Origin: JASGDC01 sp047608145 | Lineage (GTDB): Bacteria > Actinomycetota > Actinomycetes > Actinomycetales > Micrococcaceae | Length of the DNA: 64,000 bases | Direction: 5' to 3' | Assembly: GCA_047608145.1 (NCBI GenBank) | Contig: JASGDC010000015.1 | Coordinates: 1-64,000 of the forward strand | In this document: positions 43,903-52,656 of the stretch, piece by piece | Position numbering within the stretch: position 1 is the first letter of the stretch | Layout: the number at the start of each line of letters is the position of its first letter | Program-made: the position numbers and the translations under genes | The notes under the pieces: model-generated | Seen by the model: only the letters and a program-made list of their open reading frames with translations | Databases searched by the model: none | Told to the model about the DNA's origin: nothing

Positions 43903-44859
43903 ATGATTACAGTTTTTGACGAAAGCATGAAAGCGCACAGCATTAATACGCAAGAAATTAATGCAGTTGCTGATAAAAATAGTGCGCTTTGGATTCATCT
44001 TGAAAGTGATGATGACTACAGTGATTTTTATAAGGTTGCTAATGCTTATGGCTTACACCACCTTGCCATAGACAATATCACTCAACCTTTTACTCGTAGC
44101 AAAATCTCACGATATGATGACCACATTTTGATTACTACTCAGGTTCCAAAAATTACTGAGGAATTCCAATTAAAGTTAACTGAAATAGCTATCTTTATCC
44201 TAAAAGACGTAGTCATAACTGTCTTAAATAAAGAAATTAACTATGGTCAGATAATTCAAGAACGTTTGGATGACCAGACTGAAGTTCCAGAGCAGAACGT
44301 TGAGTTTGTGCTTTATGGTGTGCTTGATTGCATTGTTGATGACTTTTTACAAGTTGCAGAACTACTTGACGAAGAAACTGAAAATCTTGAAGCCTCACTT
44401 TTTAATGAAAAGCCAGATGATTCTATCCAAAAGCTTTCTTTCTTCGTCCATCGCAACTTATCTGATTTACGTCGTATTGTGCTACCAATGCGTGAAGTGA
44501 TGAGCTCTATCTTGCGCTGGAATAGTCTACATAGTGCAGATAAAACTACTCCTTATTTCCAAGAAGTCTATGACCATGTCATATTGGCTATTGAATTGAC
44601 AGATTCCTCACGAGATATGGTCTCTAGTGTTTTACAAACTCAGATTGCCTTACAAAGTAACGCTTTGAATGTAACTATGAAAAAAGTTACCAGTTGGGCA
44701 GCCATCATTGCCGTTCCTGCAGGTATTACTGGTTTCTTTGGTATGAATGTTCCCTATATTGGTACTGGTCAAGATTGGGGTGTCTGGCTAGCTTGTATTC
44801 TCTTAGTCGTAACTGTCACTGGTCTTATTTGGGGTTTCAAAAAGAAGGATTGGTTATAA
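43903..44859 (+). CDS. CorA-family magnesium/divalent metal channel
   Basis: A 318-residue protein with a long cytoplasmic N-terminal funnel and two C-terminal membrane helices. The signature GMN is in FFGMNVPYIG (about residue 282), followed by the last helix and a basic tail KKKDWL. The family carries Mg2+ (sometimes Co2+, Ni2+ or Zn2+). The message is apparently leaderless. Confidence 0.92.
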   Translation: MITVFDESMKAHSINTQEINAVADKNSALWIHLESDDDYSDFYKVANAYGLHHLAIDNITQPFTRSKISRYDDHILITTQVPKITEEFQLKLTEIAIFILKDVVITVLNKEINYGQIIQERLDDQTEVPEQNVEFVLYGVLDCIVDDFLQVAELLDEETENLEASLFNEKPDDSIQKLSFFVHRNLSDLRRIVLPMREVMSSILRWNSLHSADKTTPYFQEVYDHVILAIELTDSSRDMVSSVLQTQIALQSNALNVTMKKVTSWAAIIAVPAGITGFFGMNVPYIGTGQDWGVWLACILLVVTVTGLIWGFKKKDWL

Positions 44860-44911
44860 TACCCATGGCAAAATACACTAAGAATTTTCAAGGTAGATTT
44901 CAAAAATAATT

Positions 44912-45355
44912 ATGGTTAATACTCCAATATATAATCCAGCACCAGATGGAATAAAGAAAACTCTGCAGTCGGTGCAATATGTGGAAGCAAAACCTCCAAC
45001 TGACTTAAACGAGTTAGTACAGTGTTTTTGGGAATTAAAGACCACAACTTCCCTGTCAGAAGATTTCATACTACATGCTGTACCCGATGCTTGCGTTGAT
45101 ATTATGTTTAATGAAATAGATATCACTATTGCTGGAGTAACTTCTCTACATACAAAATATGAAACACTAAATCTTGGCCGTAATTTTCATTATGTTGGTG
45201 TTCAATTTTTACCAGGTGTCTGGCAAGGTAACCGAAATGAGATTGCTAACCAGTATATCGGGACAGCATACACTGGCAAGCTGCCATTGGTTGAAACTAA
45301 CCATAAAATGGCTAATTTACAGTTCCTTGAAAACAACCAATTATGGCAGATTTAG
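44912..45355 (+). CDS. AraC-type regulator, N-terminal half of split gene
   Basis: The 147-residue product contains the N-terminal sensor domain seen before AraC-type helix-turn-helix domains (LNELVQCFWELKTT, LHAVPDACVDIMF, FHYVGVQFLPGVW). It ends at a stop where the DNA-binding half begins in another frame. One added base near 45342 would join the halves as ENNQLMADLVHLL. It is either a frameshifted pseudogene or two overlapping products. Confidence 0.65.
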   Translation: MVNTPIYNPAPDGIKKTLQSVQYVEAKPPTDLNELVQCFWELKTTTSLSEDFILHAVPDACVDIMFNEIDITIAGVTSLHTKYETLNLGRNFHYVGVQFLPGVWQGNRNEIANQYIGTAYTGKLPLVETNHKMANLQFLENNQLWQI

Positions 45356-45666
45356 TCCACTTACTTACTAATAAAAAATTAGTCGCCAAAAGTCAGCTAC
45401 TGACTAGTATTTTGCAACATCTAGATCATATTAATACTGTTACTGATATGGCTAGTATAACCGGAATATCAACTAGACAATTACAACGAAAACTCAAAGA
45501 GATTACTGGCTTCACACCTCATAATTTACTGAAAGTATTGAGATTACAACAATCTTTTCAGAAAGATTATCACCTGTTATATACTGACCAGTCCCACTTT
45601 ATTCGTTCATTTAAGGCGATTACTGGCTATACTCCAAAAGATTATTTCGATAATTTCGATGTCTGA
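45343..45666 (+). CDS. AraC-type regulator, DNA-binding half of split gene
   Basis: The 107-residue product is an AraC HTH_18 domain with two helix-turn-helix units (DMASITGISTRQLQRKLKEITG and FIRSFKAITGYTPKDYF). It overlaps the upstream half by 13 bases with its own ATG, so reinitiation could in theory make a separate DNA-binding protein. Its likely target is the VOC gene 70 bases downstream or its own promoter. Confidence 0.65.
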   Translation: MADLVHLLTNKKLVAKSQLLTSILQHLDHINTVTDMASITGISTRQLQRKLKEITGFTPHNLLKVLRLQQSFQKDYHLLYTDQSHFIRSFKAITGYTPKDYFDNFDV

Positions 45667-45733
45667 TTTATACAATACATACAATATCGGCATTATTTAA
45701 ACTACATATACGAATTAAATAAGGAGTATATGT

Positions 45734-46126
45734 ATGGAAAAGCAAACAGACAAAGTATCTTGGTTTGAAATGCCAGCAGACGATGTGACTCGCGTCAGCA
45801 AATTCTATAGTGAGGTATTTGGCTGGCACACTCCACCTATGGGTAAAGATGCAACTTTTGCATTAACTGTCAAAGCTGATGAAAATGGTAACCCTACTGA
45901 AGTTGGTGGGATAAATGGTGGCTTCCATAAGCGTCAGGGAGTTTCTGACGCTGGTCCAGTAATTAATATTTATGTTGACGATATTGATAAAAAACTTGAA
46001 TCAGTTAAAACTGCAGGAGGACAAATCATTCAACCTCGTACTGAGGTAGGAGAATATGGTCTCTCAATTGCATTATTCAGCGATACTGAAGGAAATATTA
46101 TGGGAGTGTATAACTACAACACGTAA
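45734..46126 (+). CDS. VOC/glyoxalase superfamily protein
   Basis: A 130-residue vicinal oxygen chelate protein with WFEMPADDVTRVSKFYSEVFGW and IALFSDTEGNIMGVY, the N- and C-terminal halves of the two-module fold. It may act as a glyoxalase-like or metal-dependent binding protein; the substrate is not evident. AAGGAG lies before the ATG. It sits directly downstream of the AraC regulator. Confidence 0.85.
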   Translation: MEKQTDKVSWFEMPADDVTRVSKFYSEVFGWHTPPMGKDATFALTVKADENGNPTEVGGINGGFHKRQGVSDAGPVINIYVDDIDKKLESVKTAGGQIIQPRTEVGEYGLSIALFSDTEGNIMGVYNYNT

Positions 46127-46136
46127 CAGTAATAGA

Positions 46137-46174
46137 AAAATAGCTCTGAGTAAGTATTTACTCAGAGCTATTTT
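46137..46174. terminator. Bidirectional terminator between VOC gene and MFS gene
   Basis: A perfect 17-base-pair stem (46137-46153 with 46158-46174, core TAGCTCTGAGTAA) with a 4-base loop and A/T flanks serves both convergent genes. Confidence 0.9.
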
Positions 46175-46190
46175 ATTAGGTTCTAATTAA

Positions 46191-47372
46191 TTAAGCCACA
46201 CTAAACATCTTGAATTTACGCAAAGTCAAAATTCCAATAATCATGAAAATAACGGCGGTAATAACCATTGCTGCACTAAAGCCAAATCCTTGAACTGCAA
46301 AACCAGCCAACACTGGTCCCACAGCCATTCCTCCTGCGTAAGCTAAGTTAAAGAATGCAAAAGTACCACCAACAATCGGTGGATTAACCTTATACCCTTG
46401 CTCGCTCATCAAAGTAGTAGTCGGCATTAGTAATAAAGGTGTAGCCAACCCTAAGATAAATAATGCAACAGCGGTCTGCCAAATTTCAGTGGCAAAACCA
46501 ATAATTAGCAAACTAACAATCAATAATGCCAATCCACTTCCGATAAACGGTATTGTGGTCGGCTTTGAAAAATAATAACCAACTATTGGGTTTGCAATAA
46601 TACTTGCAACTGAAGCAAGCGCAAATAGTAAGCCAATAGTTAGCGATGATACATTTAGATGCTGTGGTAATACTAGCTCAATTGCTGCCCAAATACCTGC
46701 TCCTACTGCTGTGATAAAACCTAACACAAGTGAACCAGGAATTTTTAATACTTCAGTCATTCCACCAGATTCTTCACCTTTATATTCGATATCTTTGATC
46801 AAAATTATTCGTAAGATTCCATCCAATAAAGCAAGTCCTGCTACTAATAAAAATGGGGATGCTCTACCAAAATGCTCTACCATAAAACCAGAGATTACTG
46901 GCCCCATTAAACTACCAACACTAGTACTAGACATTGCCATTCCCATCGCTGCACCACGTTTTTCAAAAGGTGTAGTAGCGGTAATGAGAGATAAAGCAGC
47001 AACCCAGACCACGCCACCAGCAAGTCCTTGAGCAGAACGGGCAATAAGTAGTAACCAGTATGGCCCACCGGTAGCAAACAATAACGTGGCTGCCATTAAT
47101 GCGAATAGGCTAATTAATAACGGTAATTTAGGCCCTGCCCTGTCTACATAACGTCCAGTAAATAAGGTGGAAACCACTACCATAACTGCATACGAAGCAA
47201 ATAAGATACCAGTTGCAGCTGGACCTTTTTCAACTACAGAAGGTAGCAACGGTAAGACTGGAATTACCACACCCATTATTAAGGTATCGGTAAATAATGC
47301 CATCGTGCTTACGATTATGGCATTCCTTGACAATGTCTTTTGATTTTTAGCTTTTGCAAGCTTATTTGTCAT
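46191..47372 (-). CDS. MFS efflux transporter
   Basis: A 393-residue major facilitator with about 12 helices. Loop 2-3 is FTGRYVDRAGPKLPLL, and helix 5 has SSTSVGSLMGPVISGFMVE, the antiporter motif C region typical of drug efflux pumps of the 12-helix group. The ATG at 47372 follows AAGGA. It lies 10 bases after the TetR gene, so this is probably a repressor-controlled drug exporter; the drug is unknown. Confidence 0.85.
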   Translation of the reverse strand: MTNKLAKAKNQKTLSRNAIIVSTMALFTDTLIMGVVIPVLPLLPSVVEKGPAATGILFASYAVMVVVSTLFTGRYVDRAGPKLPLLISLFALMAATLLFATGGPYWLLLIARSAQGLAGGVVWVAALSLITATTPFEKRGAAMGMAMSSTSVGSLMGPVISGFMVEHFGRASPFLLVAGLALLDGILRIILIKDIEYKGEESGGMTEVLKIPGSLVLGFITAVGAGIWAAIELVLPQHLNVSSLTIGLLFALASVASIIANPIVGYYFSKPTTIPFIGSGLALLIVSLLIIGFATEIWQTAVALFILGLATPLLLMPTTTLMSEQGYKVNPPIVGGTFAFFNLAYAGGMAVGPVLAGFAVQGFGFSAAMVITAVIFMIIGILTLRKFKMFSVA

Positions 47373-47382
47373 TATAAAATCC

Positions 47383-47964
47383 TTAAGTTTCAGCAAGTAA
47401 AGCACTGGTAACTTTGGAAAATGCAGCATTTAATTCTTTTTGTGAAGGAATATTCTTCTTATCTATAACTGCGGTTACGGTAAAACCGTTCAGCAAAGTC
47501 AGCACGATATTTGCTATTGTTTCAGCTTTAAGAGCTGTTTCTTTTTCTTTAATTGAATTAACTATGCGTGCACGCCAGTATGAAAACTCATCATCTTTCT
47601 CATAGCCTACTCCAACAACTTGAGGTGAAATCATAATTGTGGCATATGCTAACGCTCTGAATTCAGAATTTTTTTGGAGTAATTCTACATAGTCATTAAG
47701 TAAATTTTTGATAAAATCTTCAGTATTTTTAGCTGGTCTGCTAAATATTTTGTCAGCAAAATCTTTCCAACCCCACTCCAAGGACTCCACTAACAATACT
47801 TGCTTATTACGGAAATGATGATTAATCGCGCCTCTAGTAACTCCAGCTTTATTAGCTATTGCTTCAAAAGTAGCCCCAGCCCAACCTTTTTCTTCAAAGG
47901 TAAATATTGCCGCTTTTAATAATTCAATCCGAGTTTTCTCTGCATCTTCTGCCGTTCTTCTCAT
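47383..47964 (-). CDS. TetR/AcrR-family repressor
   Basis: A 193-residue regulator. Residues 1-60 form the helix-turn-helix domain (RIELLKAAIFTFEEKGWAGATFEAIANKAGVTRGAINHHFRNK) and the rest is the ligand domain. The start at 47964 fits a leaderless message (TTGACA at 47999-47994, 17-base spacer, CATCAT at 47976-47971, then 6 bases). The AcrR-like operator covers the -10 and ends at the start codon, so the protein should repress itself and the downstream MFS gene. Confidence 0.9.
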   Translation of the reverse strand: MRRTAEDAEKTRIELLKAAIFTFEEKGWAGATFEAIANKAGVTRGAINHHFRNKQVLLVESLEWGWKDFADKIFSRPAKNTEDFIKNLLNDYVELLQKNSEFRALAYATIMISPQVVGVGYEKDDEFSYWRARIVNSIKEKETALKAETIANIVLTLLNGFTVTAVIDKKNIPSQKELNAAFSKVTSALLAET

Positions 47965-47987
47965 ACATACATGATGACATGTATGTA
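47964..47987. promoter_or_regulatory. AcrR-like operator overlapping the tetR/MFS promoter
   Basis: Perfect arms TACATACATG (47964-47973) and CATGTATGTA (47978-47987) are separated by ATGA. The half-site and overall 24-base size match the known E. coli AcrR operator half TACATACAT. It covers the -10 and abuts the start codon. Confidence 0.75.
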
Positions 47988-48096
47988 AAATCTTGTCAAT
48001 GAACATTCTAATGCACAAACAATGAGTATCCCGTTGAAAACCGATAGACTATGTCTAGGCTGATCTTAAATAACTAATTAGTTTTGAAAGGTTATT

Positions 48097-48600
48097 ATGT
48101 TAGAAATAATCATGGCATGGTGTGCATTTATTGGTTCATGGGTTTTGGTTGCTGGACCACTGTATCAAGGTGCAATGGAGCTAGGCGAACTTGATATTGA
48201 TAGAGAAGAAATTGCTAATCAAGCACACCAAATAGAACCTCCCGAACATATTTCACCTTGGTGGTGGCTAGTACCACCAGCAGCCTACATTATGACTAAA
48301 AGAAACCAAGAGCCTTGGCGCAAAAAAGTATTTGCAAATTTCACTGCTGAACAACGTGAACAATTTGTCAGTTTCTCTAACAAATCCACTGGCTGGTTTA
48401 TGGTTTGTATTGGTGCATCACTAATTGGGATAGATTCTGCTAATAGTCTTGCTGAAACAATGGAATGGTCTACTACTGCCATGATTCCACTAATCATTGT
48501 GGCTATGATTTTATGTGTAACTTTTACTGTGGTCAGATTACATGGTTCAAAAGGAATGCTCCAGAAATATAATGAAGAGGCTGAAGAACAGGAAGCATAG
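48097..48600 (+). CDS. Hypothetical membrane protein
   Basis: A 167-residue protein with membrane helices at about residues 5-25, 105-120 and 130-152, and a central hydrophilic segment with PEHISPWWWLVPPAAYIM. The C-terminal tail is acidic. GAAAGG precedes the ATG. No family is recognised and neighbours give no functional hint. Confidence 0.72.
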   Translation: MLEIIMAWCAFIGSWVLVAGPLYQGAMELGELDIDREEIANQAHQIEPPEHISPWWWLVPPAAYIMTKRNQEPWRKKVFANFTAEQREQFVSFSNKSTGWFMVCIGASLIGIDSANSLAETMEWSTTAMIPLIIVAMILCVTFTVVRLHGSKGMLQKYNEEAEEQEA

Positions 48601-48666
48601 AATATTTTCTGTGTCTTTTATGTTACATAAAGCAAAATATAAAAAATAAGTAGGAAAGATTAATTC

Positions 48667-49398
48667 ATGGATTTTTTCAAATTACAGACGAGTCATACTT
48701 CGGTCCGTTCTTTTCAAAATAAACCTATATCTGATGAGTTGAAGAAACAATTAATAACTGCAGCTCAGAGTGGCTCATCTTCAAACTTTGTCCAAGCTTA
48801 TTCAATTATTGAAATTCAAAATAACGAAAAGTTAAACGAAATTGCAGAAATCGCAAATGGTAATTACTTCATCCCTAAATCTGGAGCTTTCTATATCTTT
48901 GTCACTGATCTTCACCGTAACTATCAAATAGCCAAAACTACAAACGAAGATTTCGCGGCATTTACTTCAATGGAGTCATTAATAGTATCCATAGTAGACA
49001 CCACTATTGCAGCTCAAAATATGGCTACTTACGCTGAATCACAAGGCTTGGGCATTTGCTATATCGGTGGTATTCGTAATGAGATTTTTCGGATAGCTGA
49101 AATCTTAGATTTACCTTCATACACTGTGCCATTATTTGGTATGACTGTGGGTTATCCTAGCAAGAAAAATGATGTAAAACCGCGACTACCTAAAGCGGTA
49201 ATTCTACACACAGATAGCTACCAAAATAGCTCAGAAACTGCCATTGACGATTATGACAAAACAACTAGAGAGTACTACCATGCTAGAGCGAATAATAATC
49301 AAGAAGCAAGCTGGAGTAAAAAAGTGCAAGAACACTTTGCCCTTGATAAAAGACCACAAGTGGCTAAATTCTTAAAGCAGAAGGGTTTCCATTACTAA
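48667..49398 (+). CDS. NADPH-dependent flavin oxidoreductase / nitroreductase (NfsA/Frp type)
   Basis: A 243-residue nitroreductase-fold FMN protein. The N-terminal SHTSVRSFQNKPISDELKKQLI carries the FMN phosphate-binding residues, with AAQSGSSSNFVQAYSIIEI next, IAAQNMATYAESQGLGICYIGGIRN in the middle, and VPLFGMTVGYPSKK. It reduces nitro compounds, quinones or flavins with NADPH. It shares a terminator with the gene on the opposite strand. Confidence 0.88.
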   Translation: MDFFKLQTSHTSVRSFQNKPISDELKKQLITAAQSGSSSNFVQAYSIIEIQNNEKLNEIAEIANGNYFIPKSGAFYIFVTDLHRNYQIAKTTNEDFAAFTSMESLIVSIVDTTIAAQNMATYAESQGLGICYIGGIRNEIFRIAEILDLPSYTVPLFGMTVGYPSKKNDVKPRLPKAVILHTDSYQNSSETAIDDYDKTTREYYHARANNNQEASWSKKVQEHFALDKRPQVAKFLKQKGFHY

Positions 49399-49474
49399 CA
49401 CGGCTGAGCTAAATGGACCTGAAATATCGACTCCATTTGTAAGAATAGGATCCATTTCTGTACTTAGACAAATA

Positions 49475-49516
49475 AATGAGGTCTGTGAAGAATAACTTTT
49501 CCTACCAGACCCCATT
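49475..49516. terminator. Terminator between nitroreductase and truncated paralogue
   Basis: AATGAGGTCTG (49475-49485) pairs with CAGACCCCATT (49506-49516) with one mismatch, followed by TTCTTTT on the plus strand. Confidence 0.65.
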
Positions 49517-49533
49517 TTCTTTTACTGTTATTT

Positions 49534-50064
49534 CTATATCATGAACAACGCGTACGGATTAGTGGCACCAAACCCGGCATTAACTTTATCTATATAACTT
49601 AACTTACGATTTACTTTATTATCTTCGATTAATACGGCTTGTAGGGTGAATACTCCACAAAACCGTATTACTTCTCGCACCCGAACCGGGTAACCACTCT
49701 CTATACTACCTACACTGATAACATTACTCTCTACTGGTATTTCAACTACTATTTCTGGCTGCTCGCCTACTTCAAAATACGCATCCCCTGCAAGGAGCAA
49801 CATCACCGACAAACTATCCGCACCATATTCACTTACAACATTTTCACTAATTCTTATCTCAACATCATCACTAAACACACCACCAGCAACAGGCACCAAT
49901 GGCAACCCAACGCCACCATTAGTCACAAGCTGACTAAACCAAACACTACCACTACTATTACTGCTGCTATCATTAAGCCCGATCATATTATCATAATCAT
50001 TGCACTCATTATTACTGTTTGTTACATACTCGATACCGTCCTTATTGTTTTTGTTGTTTTCCAT
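49534..50064 (-). CDS. Paralogue of the N-terminal domain of the RCC1 surface protein
   Basis: A 176-residue protein whose residues about 90-150 (GDAYFEVGEQPE, then YPVRVREVIRF and FTLQAVLIED) align with the first domain of the neighbouring RCC1 protein (DDAYFDLAGKPT, FPIRVKDDVNW, FRLHAVLYDD). It has no RCC1 repeats. The N-terminus is Asn/Ser-rich, and a Pro/Val/Gly stretch VGLPLVPVAGGVF occupies the place of the Tat signal, without the Arg pair. The start at 50064 follows AAGGAG. It could be a truncated, cytoplasmic leftover or a domain-only relative. Confidence 0.65.
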   Translation of the reverse strand: MENNKNNKDGIEYVTNSNNECNDYDNMIGLNDSSSNSSGSVWFSQLVTNGGVGLPLVPVAGGVFSDDVEIRISENVVSEYGADSLSVMLLLAGDAYFEVGEQPEIVVEIPVESNVISVGSIESGYPVRVREVIRFCGVFTLQAVLIEDNKVNRKLSYIDKVNAGFGATNPYALFMI

Positions 50065-50082
50065 ATGTTTCTCCTTAATCAA

Positions 50083-50596
50083 CGGTGTATATATTTAATG
50101 GAAAAACTAAGAAATGAAGGAGAAGCCAAGCCAGCAAAAACTACGGGAAACAATCAAAAATATAAGAAAAGAAGAATAAAACTGTGGCTAATCAAAATTG
50201 CAGTCACATACTGCTACACCAAACTTTAAAATATCAAACTTATTGCTGATATATAAAACTATCAAAACAATGAGTTAATAGAGGTAAAGGAAAAGAGAGG
50301 GAAACCACGAGCAAAACAATATTTTGAGCCTTAAATGCTTGTAAAACTAATTTATTATCGCTCAAACACTAAATCTACCCTACAGTCTCCTCGCTCTTAG
50401 CCCCTTATTAACCCCAAGAATGCTACCCAGTGTTTTGTTTGTGTGTGTTTATTTTGTTTACAAAGGGAGTTAAATTTCTTATATAAACAACCCCTTGAAC
50501 CCCGTATGTCCTGGATAGCACCAACACGCAAGGCACAAGGAAACTATAATTTCTTAAAAGTTGCCCCTCAATCAAAGAATATTGAGAATGCCCGTA
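50083..50596. other. Intergenic region between RCC1 gene and its paralogue
   Basis: About 510 bases without a supported gene. A plus-strand frame at 50443-50691 overlaps the 3' end of the RCC1 gene and has no recognisable product. No strong terminator after the RCC1 gene is evident. Confidence 0.45.
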
Positions 50597-52267
50597 CTAG
50601 TTATAATCAAGAACTGACTTTGAGACACCTAACGCAGTCATACCGAAGTGTATTGCTTCGCTCCATTTTGTTCCGGTACCAGCTTTTGTAGGCTGATGTA
50701 CATCATCATTGTGCCCAAGCCCTAACTGTCCATATGTATTTGCTCCCCATGTGAATAACTCGCCTTTGTTTGGCTCTGTACCATGAAGCAGACTTATCGC
50801 AGCCGAGTGGTTACCACCAGCTGTTACCTTATTCCAATGCCCATCATGCCCAGTAGGAGTAGTAATATGCGTAGGAACCCAATGATTATTTGTGGTGCCA
50901 GTGCCGAGTTGGCCACGATTATTATTACCCCAAGTATACAACTGCCTAGCAGTATTTATGGCTGCAACATGATACCAACCAGTACCGATATTTCTCCAGC
51001 TATCAGTACCAACTTGTTGTGGTGTATGACGATTATTAGTGTCATCTAAGCCTAGTTGACCATAATTGTTCTGACCCCATGAATACATGTAGCGGTTACC
51101 AGCTACTGAAATGACAAAATTACCGTCCATGTGAACTTGAGCGACATTAGCTAAGTTAACCAATTGTGGGCTCTCCTTAGCACCACCAAAACTGCCTAAT
51201 CCTAGTTGACCATAAGTGTTATCCCCAAAAGTATAAAGCCTACTATCAGTACTTATAAGTGCTGTAAACTTGTTACCAGCTTCTCCAACATGCCAGCCAC
51301 CATGTGAGTATGTTTGAAAAGTGTTATAAAAAGTGCCACCAGCAGGGTTGTTGAAATGCCCTAAACCTAGTTGTCCTTTATCATTATTACCTGCAGCAAC
51401 AAACTGGCCATTTTGATTTACTACTATACTGTGATCAGACCCAGCGGCACACCAATTCCAATAATTACCTGTTCCAACCTGAGTAGGTTCAGCTACATAA
51501 GGATGAGTAGCAGGATCCAGGCCAAGCCCTAGCTGCCCTTTATCATTATTACCCCAAGTGTAGAGTTTACGATCTTTAGAAATTCCAATAACATGATTAT
51601 TAGAACCAAAAGAAACTTGTCCCCATTCAATACCATGAGCCACGCGCGTAAGTACGTTACGGTTCTTAGTATCACCAACACCTATATTACCAGTAGCGTT
51701 TTGTCCTGTGACATGAATATCTGTCGACTCAAAAACTGGGTCATCAGCAGCAACTATACTAACATCATCATACAACACAGCATGTAGCCTAAATTCGCCT
51801 TCCTTAGCCCAATTAACATCATCTTTCACACGTATCGGAAAATCTGTATTGGCAGTACCAAGAAGAATTTGACCACCTTGGAAAGTACCAATAACAGCCG
51901 TAGGCTTACCAGCTAAATCAAAATAAGCATCATCACCAATAGTAATATCAGCCTGCTTACCATCATCAATAAGCTCTTGAGTGGCCCAATTATCCGTTGA
52001 TTGCCAGCCAAATAACGTTAAAACATCCTCAGCATTAGAAGAAACAGTCTTACTAGTATTAAACTGATCTCCACTATCAACAGCAGGAGGCAATGGCCCC
52101 CACTCCAAACGATACTGAATATTATCACTAGCAGTAGCAGCAGGAACAGCCACAGTAGTAGCAATAACAGGAGCAGACCAAGCACCAAACTTTACAACAC
52201 CACGACGAGAAACACCATCAACAAGGTTATTTTCACTTGAATGGCTCTTTAAATCTTTACTAGGCAC
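50597..52267 (-). CDS. Tat-exported RCC1-repeat beta-propeller protein
   Basis: From the GTG at 52267 (AGGGGAA 9 bases upstream) the product has 556 residues. Residues about 20-47 are a twin-arginine signal (GVSRRGVVKFGAWSAPVIAT, then AVPAATAS as the cleavage region). A domain of about 140 residues follows, shared with the gene at 49534-50064. The remainder is six or more RCC1 repeats, each with TWGNNxxGQLGLG-type cores (for example YTWGNNDKGQLGLG, YTFGDNTYGQLGLG, YSWGQNNYGQLGL, FTWGANTYGQLGLG). No cell-wall sorting motif is seen, so it is secreted or held by another route. A frame upstream to a TTG at 52345 would read through the poly-G tract, but lacks a ribosome site. Confidence 0.85.
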   Translation of the reverse strand: MPSKDLKSHSSENNLVDGVSRRGVVKFGAWSAPVIATTVAVPAATASDNIQYRLEWGPLPPAVDSGDQFNTSKTVSSNAEDVLTLFGWQSTDNWATQELIDDGKQADITIGDDAYFDLAGKPTAVIGTFQGGQILLGTANTDFPIRVKDDVNWAKEGEFRLHAVLYDDVSIVAADDPVFESTDIHVTGQNATGNIGVGDTKNRNVLTRVAHGIEWGQVSFGSNNHVIGISKDRKLYTWGNNDKGQLGLGLDPATHPYVAEPTQVGTGNYWNWCAAGSDHSIVVNQNGQFVAAGNNDKGQLGLGHFNNPAGGTFYNTFQTYSHGGWHVGEAGNKFTALISTDSRLYTFGDNTYGQLGLGSFGGAKESPQLVNLANVAQVHMDGNFVISVAGNRYMYSWGQNNYGQLGLDDTNNRHTPQQVGTDSWRNIGTGWYHVAAINTARQLYTWGNNNRGQLGTGTTNNHWVPTHITTPTGHDGHWNKVTAGGNHSAAISLLHGTEPNKGELFTWGANTYGQLGLGHNDDVHQPTKAGTGTKWSEAIHFGMTALGVSKSVLDYN

Positions 52268-52313
52268 AATAATTATTCCCCTAAATAGACGACAAAAAAA
52301 ATTCAATAACTTA

Positions 52314-52345
52314 ACACTACCCCCCCCCCCTATGCCGAAAATCAA
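52314..52345 (-). promoter_or_regulatory. Poly-G spacer promoter of the RCC1 protein gene
   Basis: A -35 like TTGATT (52345-52340) and -10 like TAGTGT (52319-52314) are separated by 20 bases, 11 of them an unbroken G run (52330-52320). At this length the spacer is 3 bases over optimum, so expression may be low in the sequenced state; a loss of 2-3 G would approach the optimum. Confidence 0.6.
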
Positions 52346-52534
52346 GCTGGCTCACCACAAAAAAAATCATGTACACACACCTGAAACGAAGTACCGCACA
52401 CATTTTTTCCAAAAATATGCGAAATTCCGTGAACAATTGGGAAAAATGTAACAATTACACGTAGAGACATAATCACCAGCTTTAACGCAGACACTCATAC
52501 ATGACTTCAATAAGGTTTCCATGTTTTTCTAGCC

Positions 52535-52602
52535 TAAATTCACCCCAGCCCGTTAAATACAGTCCTTATTTGGGATGATTTTAGTGAGTTGGAGTGAATT
52601 TA
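52535..52602 (-). repeat. Inverted repeat 2 (17-base arms)
   Basis: Arms 52535-52551 and 52586-52602 (ends TAAATTCAC and GTGAATTTA) match at 14 of 17 positions; on the minus-strand RNA two mismatches become G-U pairs. Confidence 0.55.
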
Positions 52603-52656
52603 AAACGATAATCTGATTAAGGCTTAACTTCTATAAAGCTTCAGTGCCCTGAAAAC

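Noticed and set aside
44866..44910. 14-codon frame before the AraC gene as a leader peptide
   Set aside because: No hairpin alternatives or codon bias that would suggest attenuation.
50443..50691. Plus-strand open frame of 82 codons
   Set aside because: It overlaps the 3' end of the RCC1 gene on the other strand and has no recognisable domain or ribosome site.
52268..52345. Translation of the RCC1 protein from the TTG before the poly-G run
   Set aside because: The upstream TTG has no good ribosome site, while a GTG with AGGGGAA gives a normal Tat signal peptide; the other poly-G locus has no open frame through the tract.
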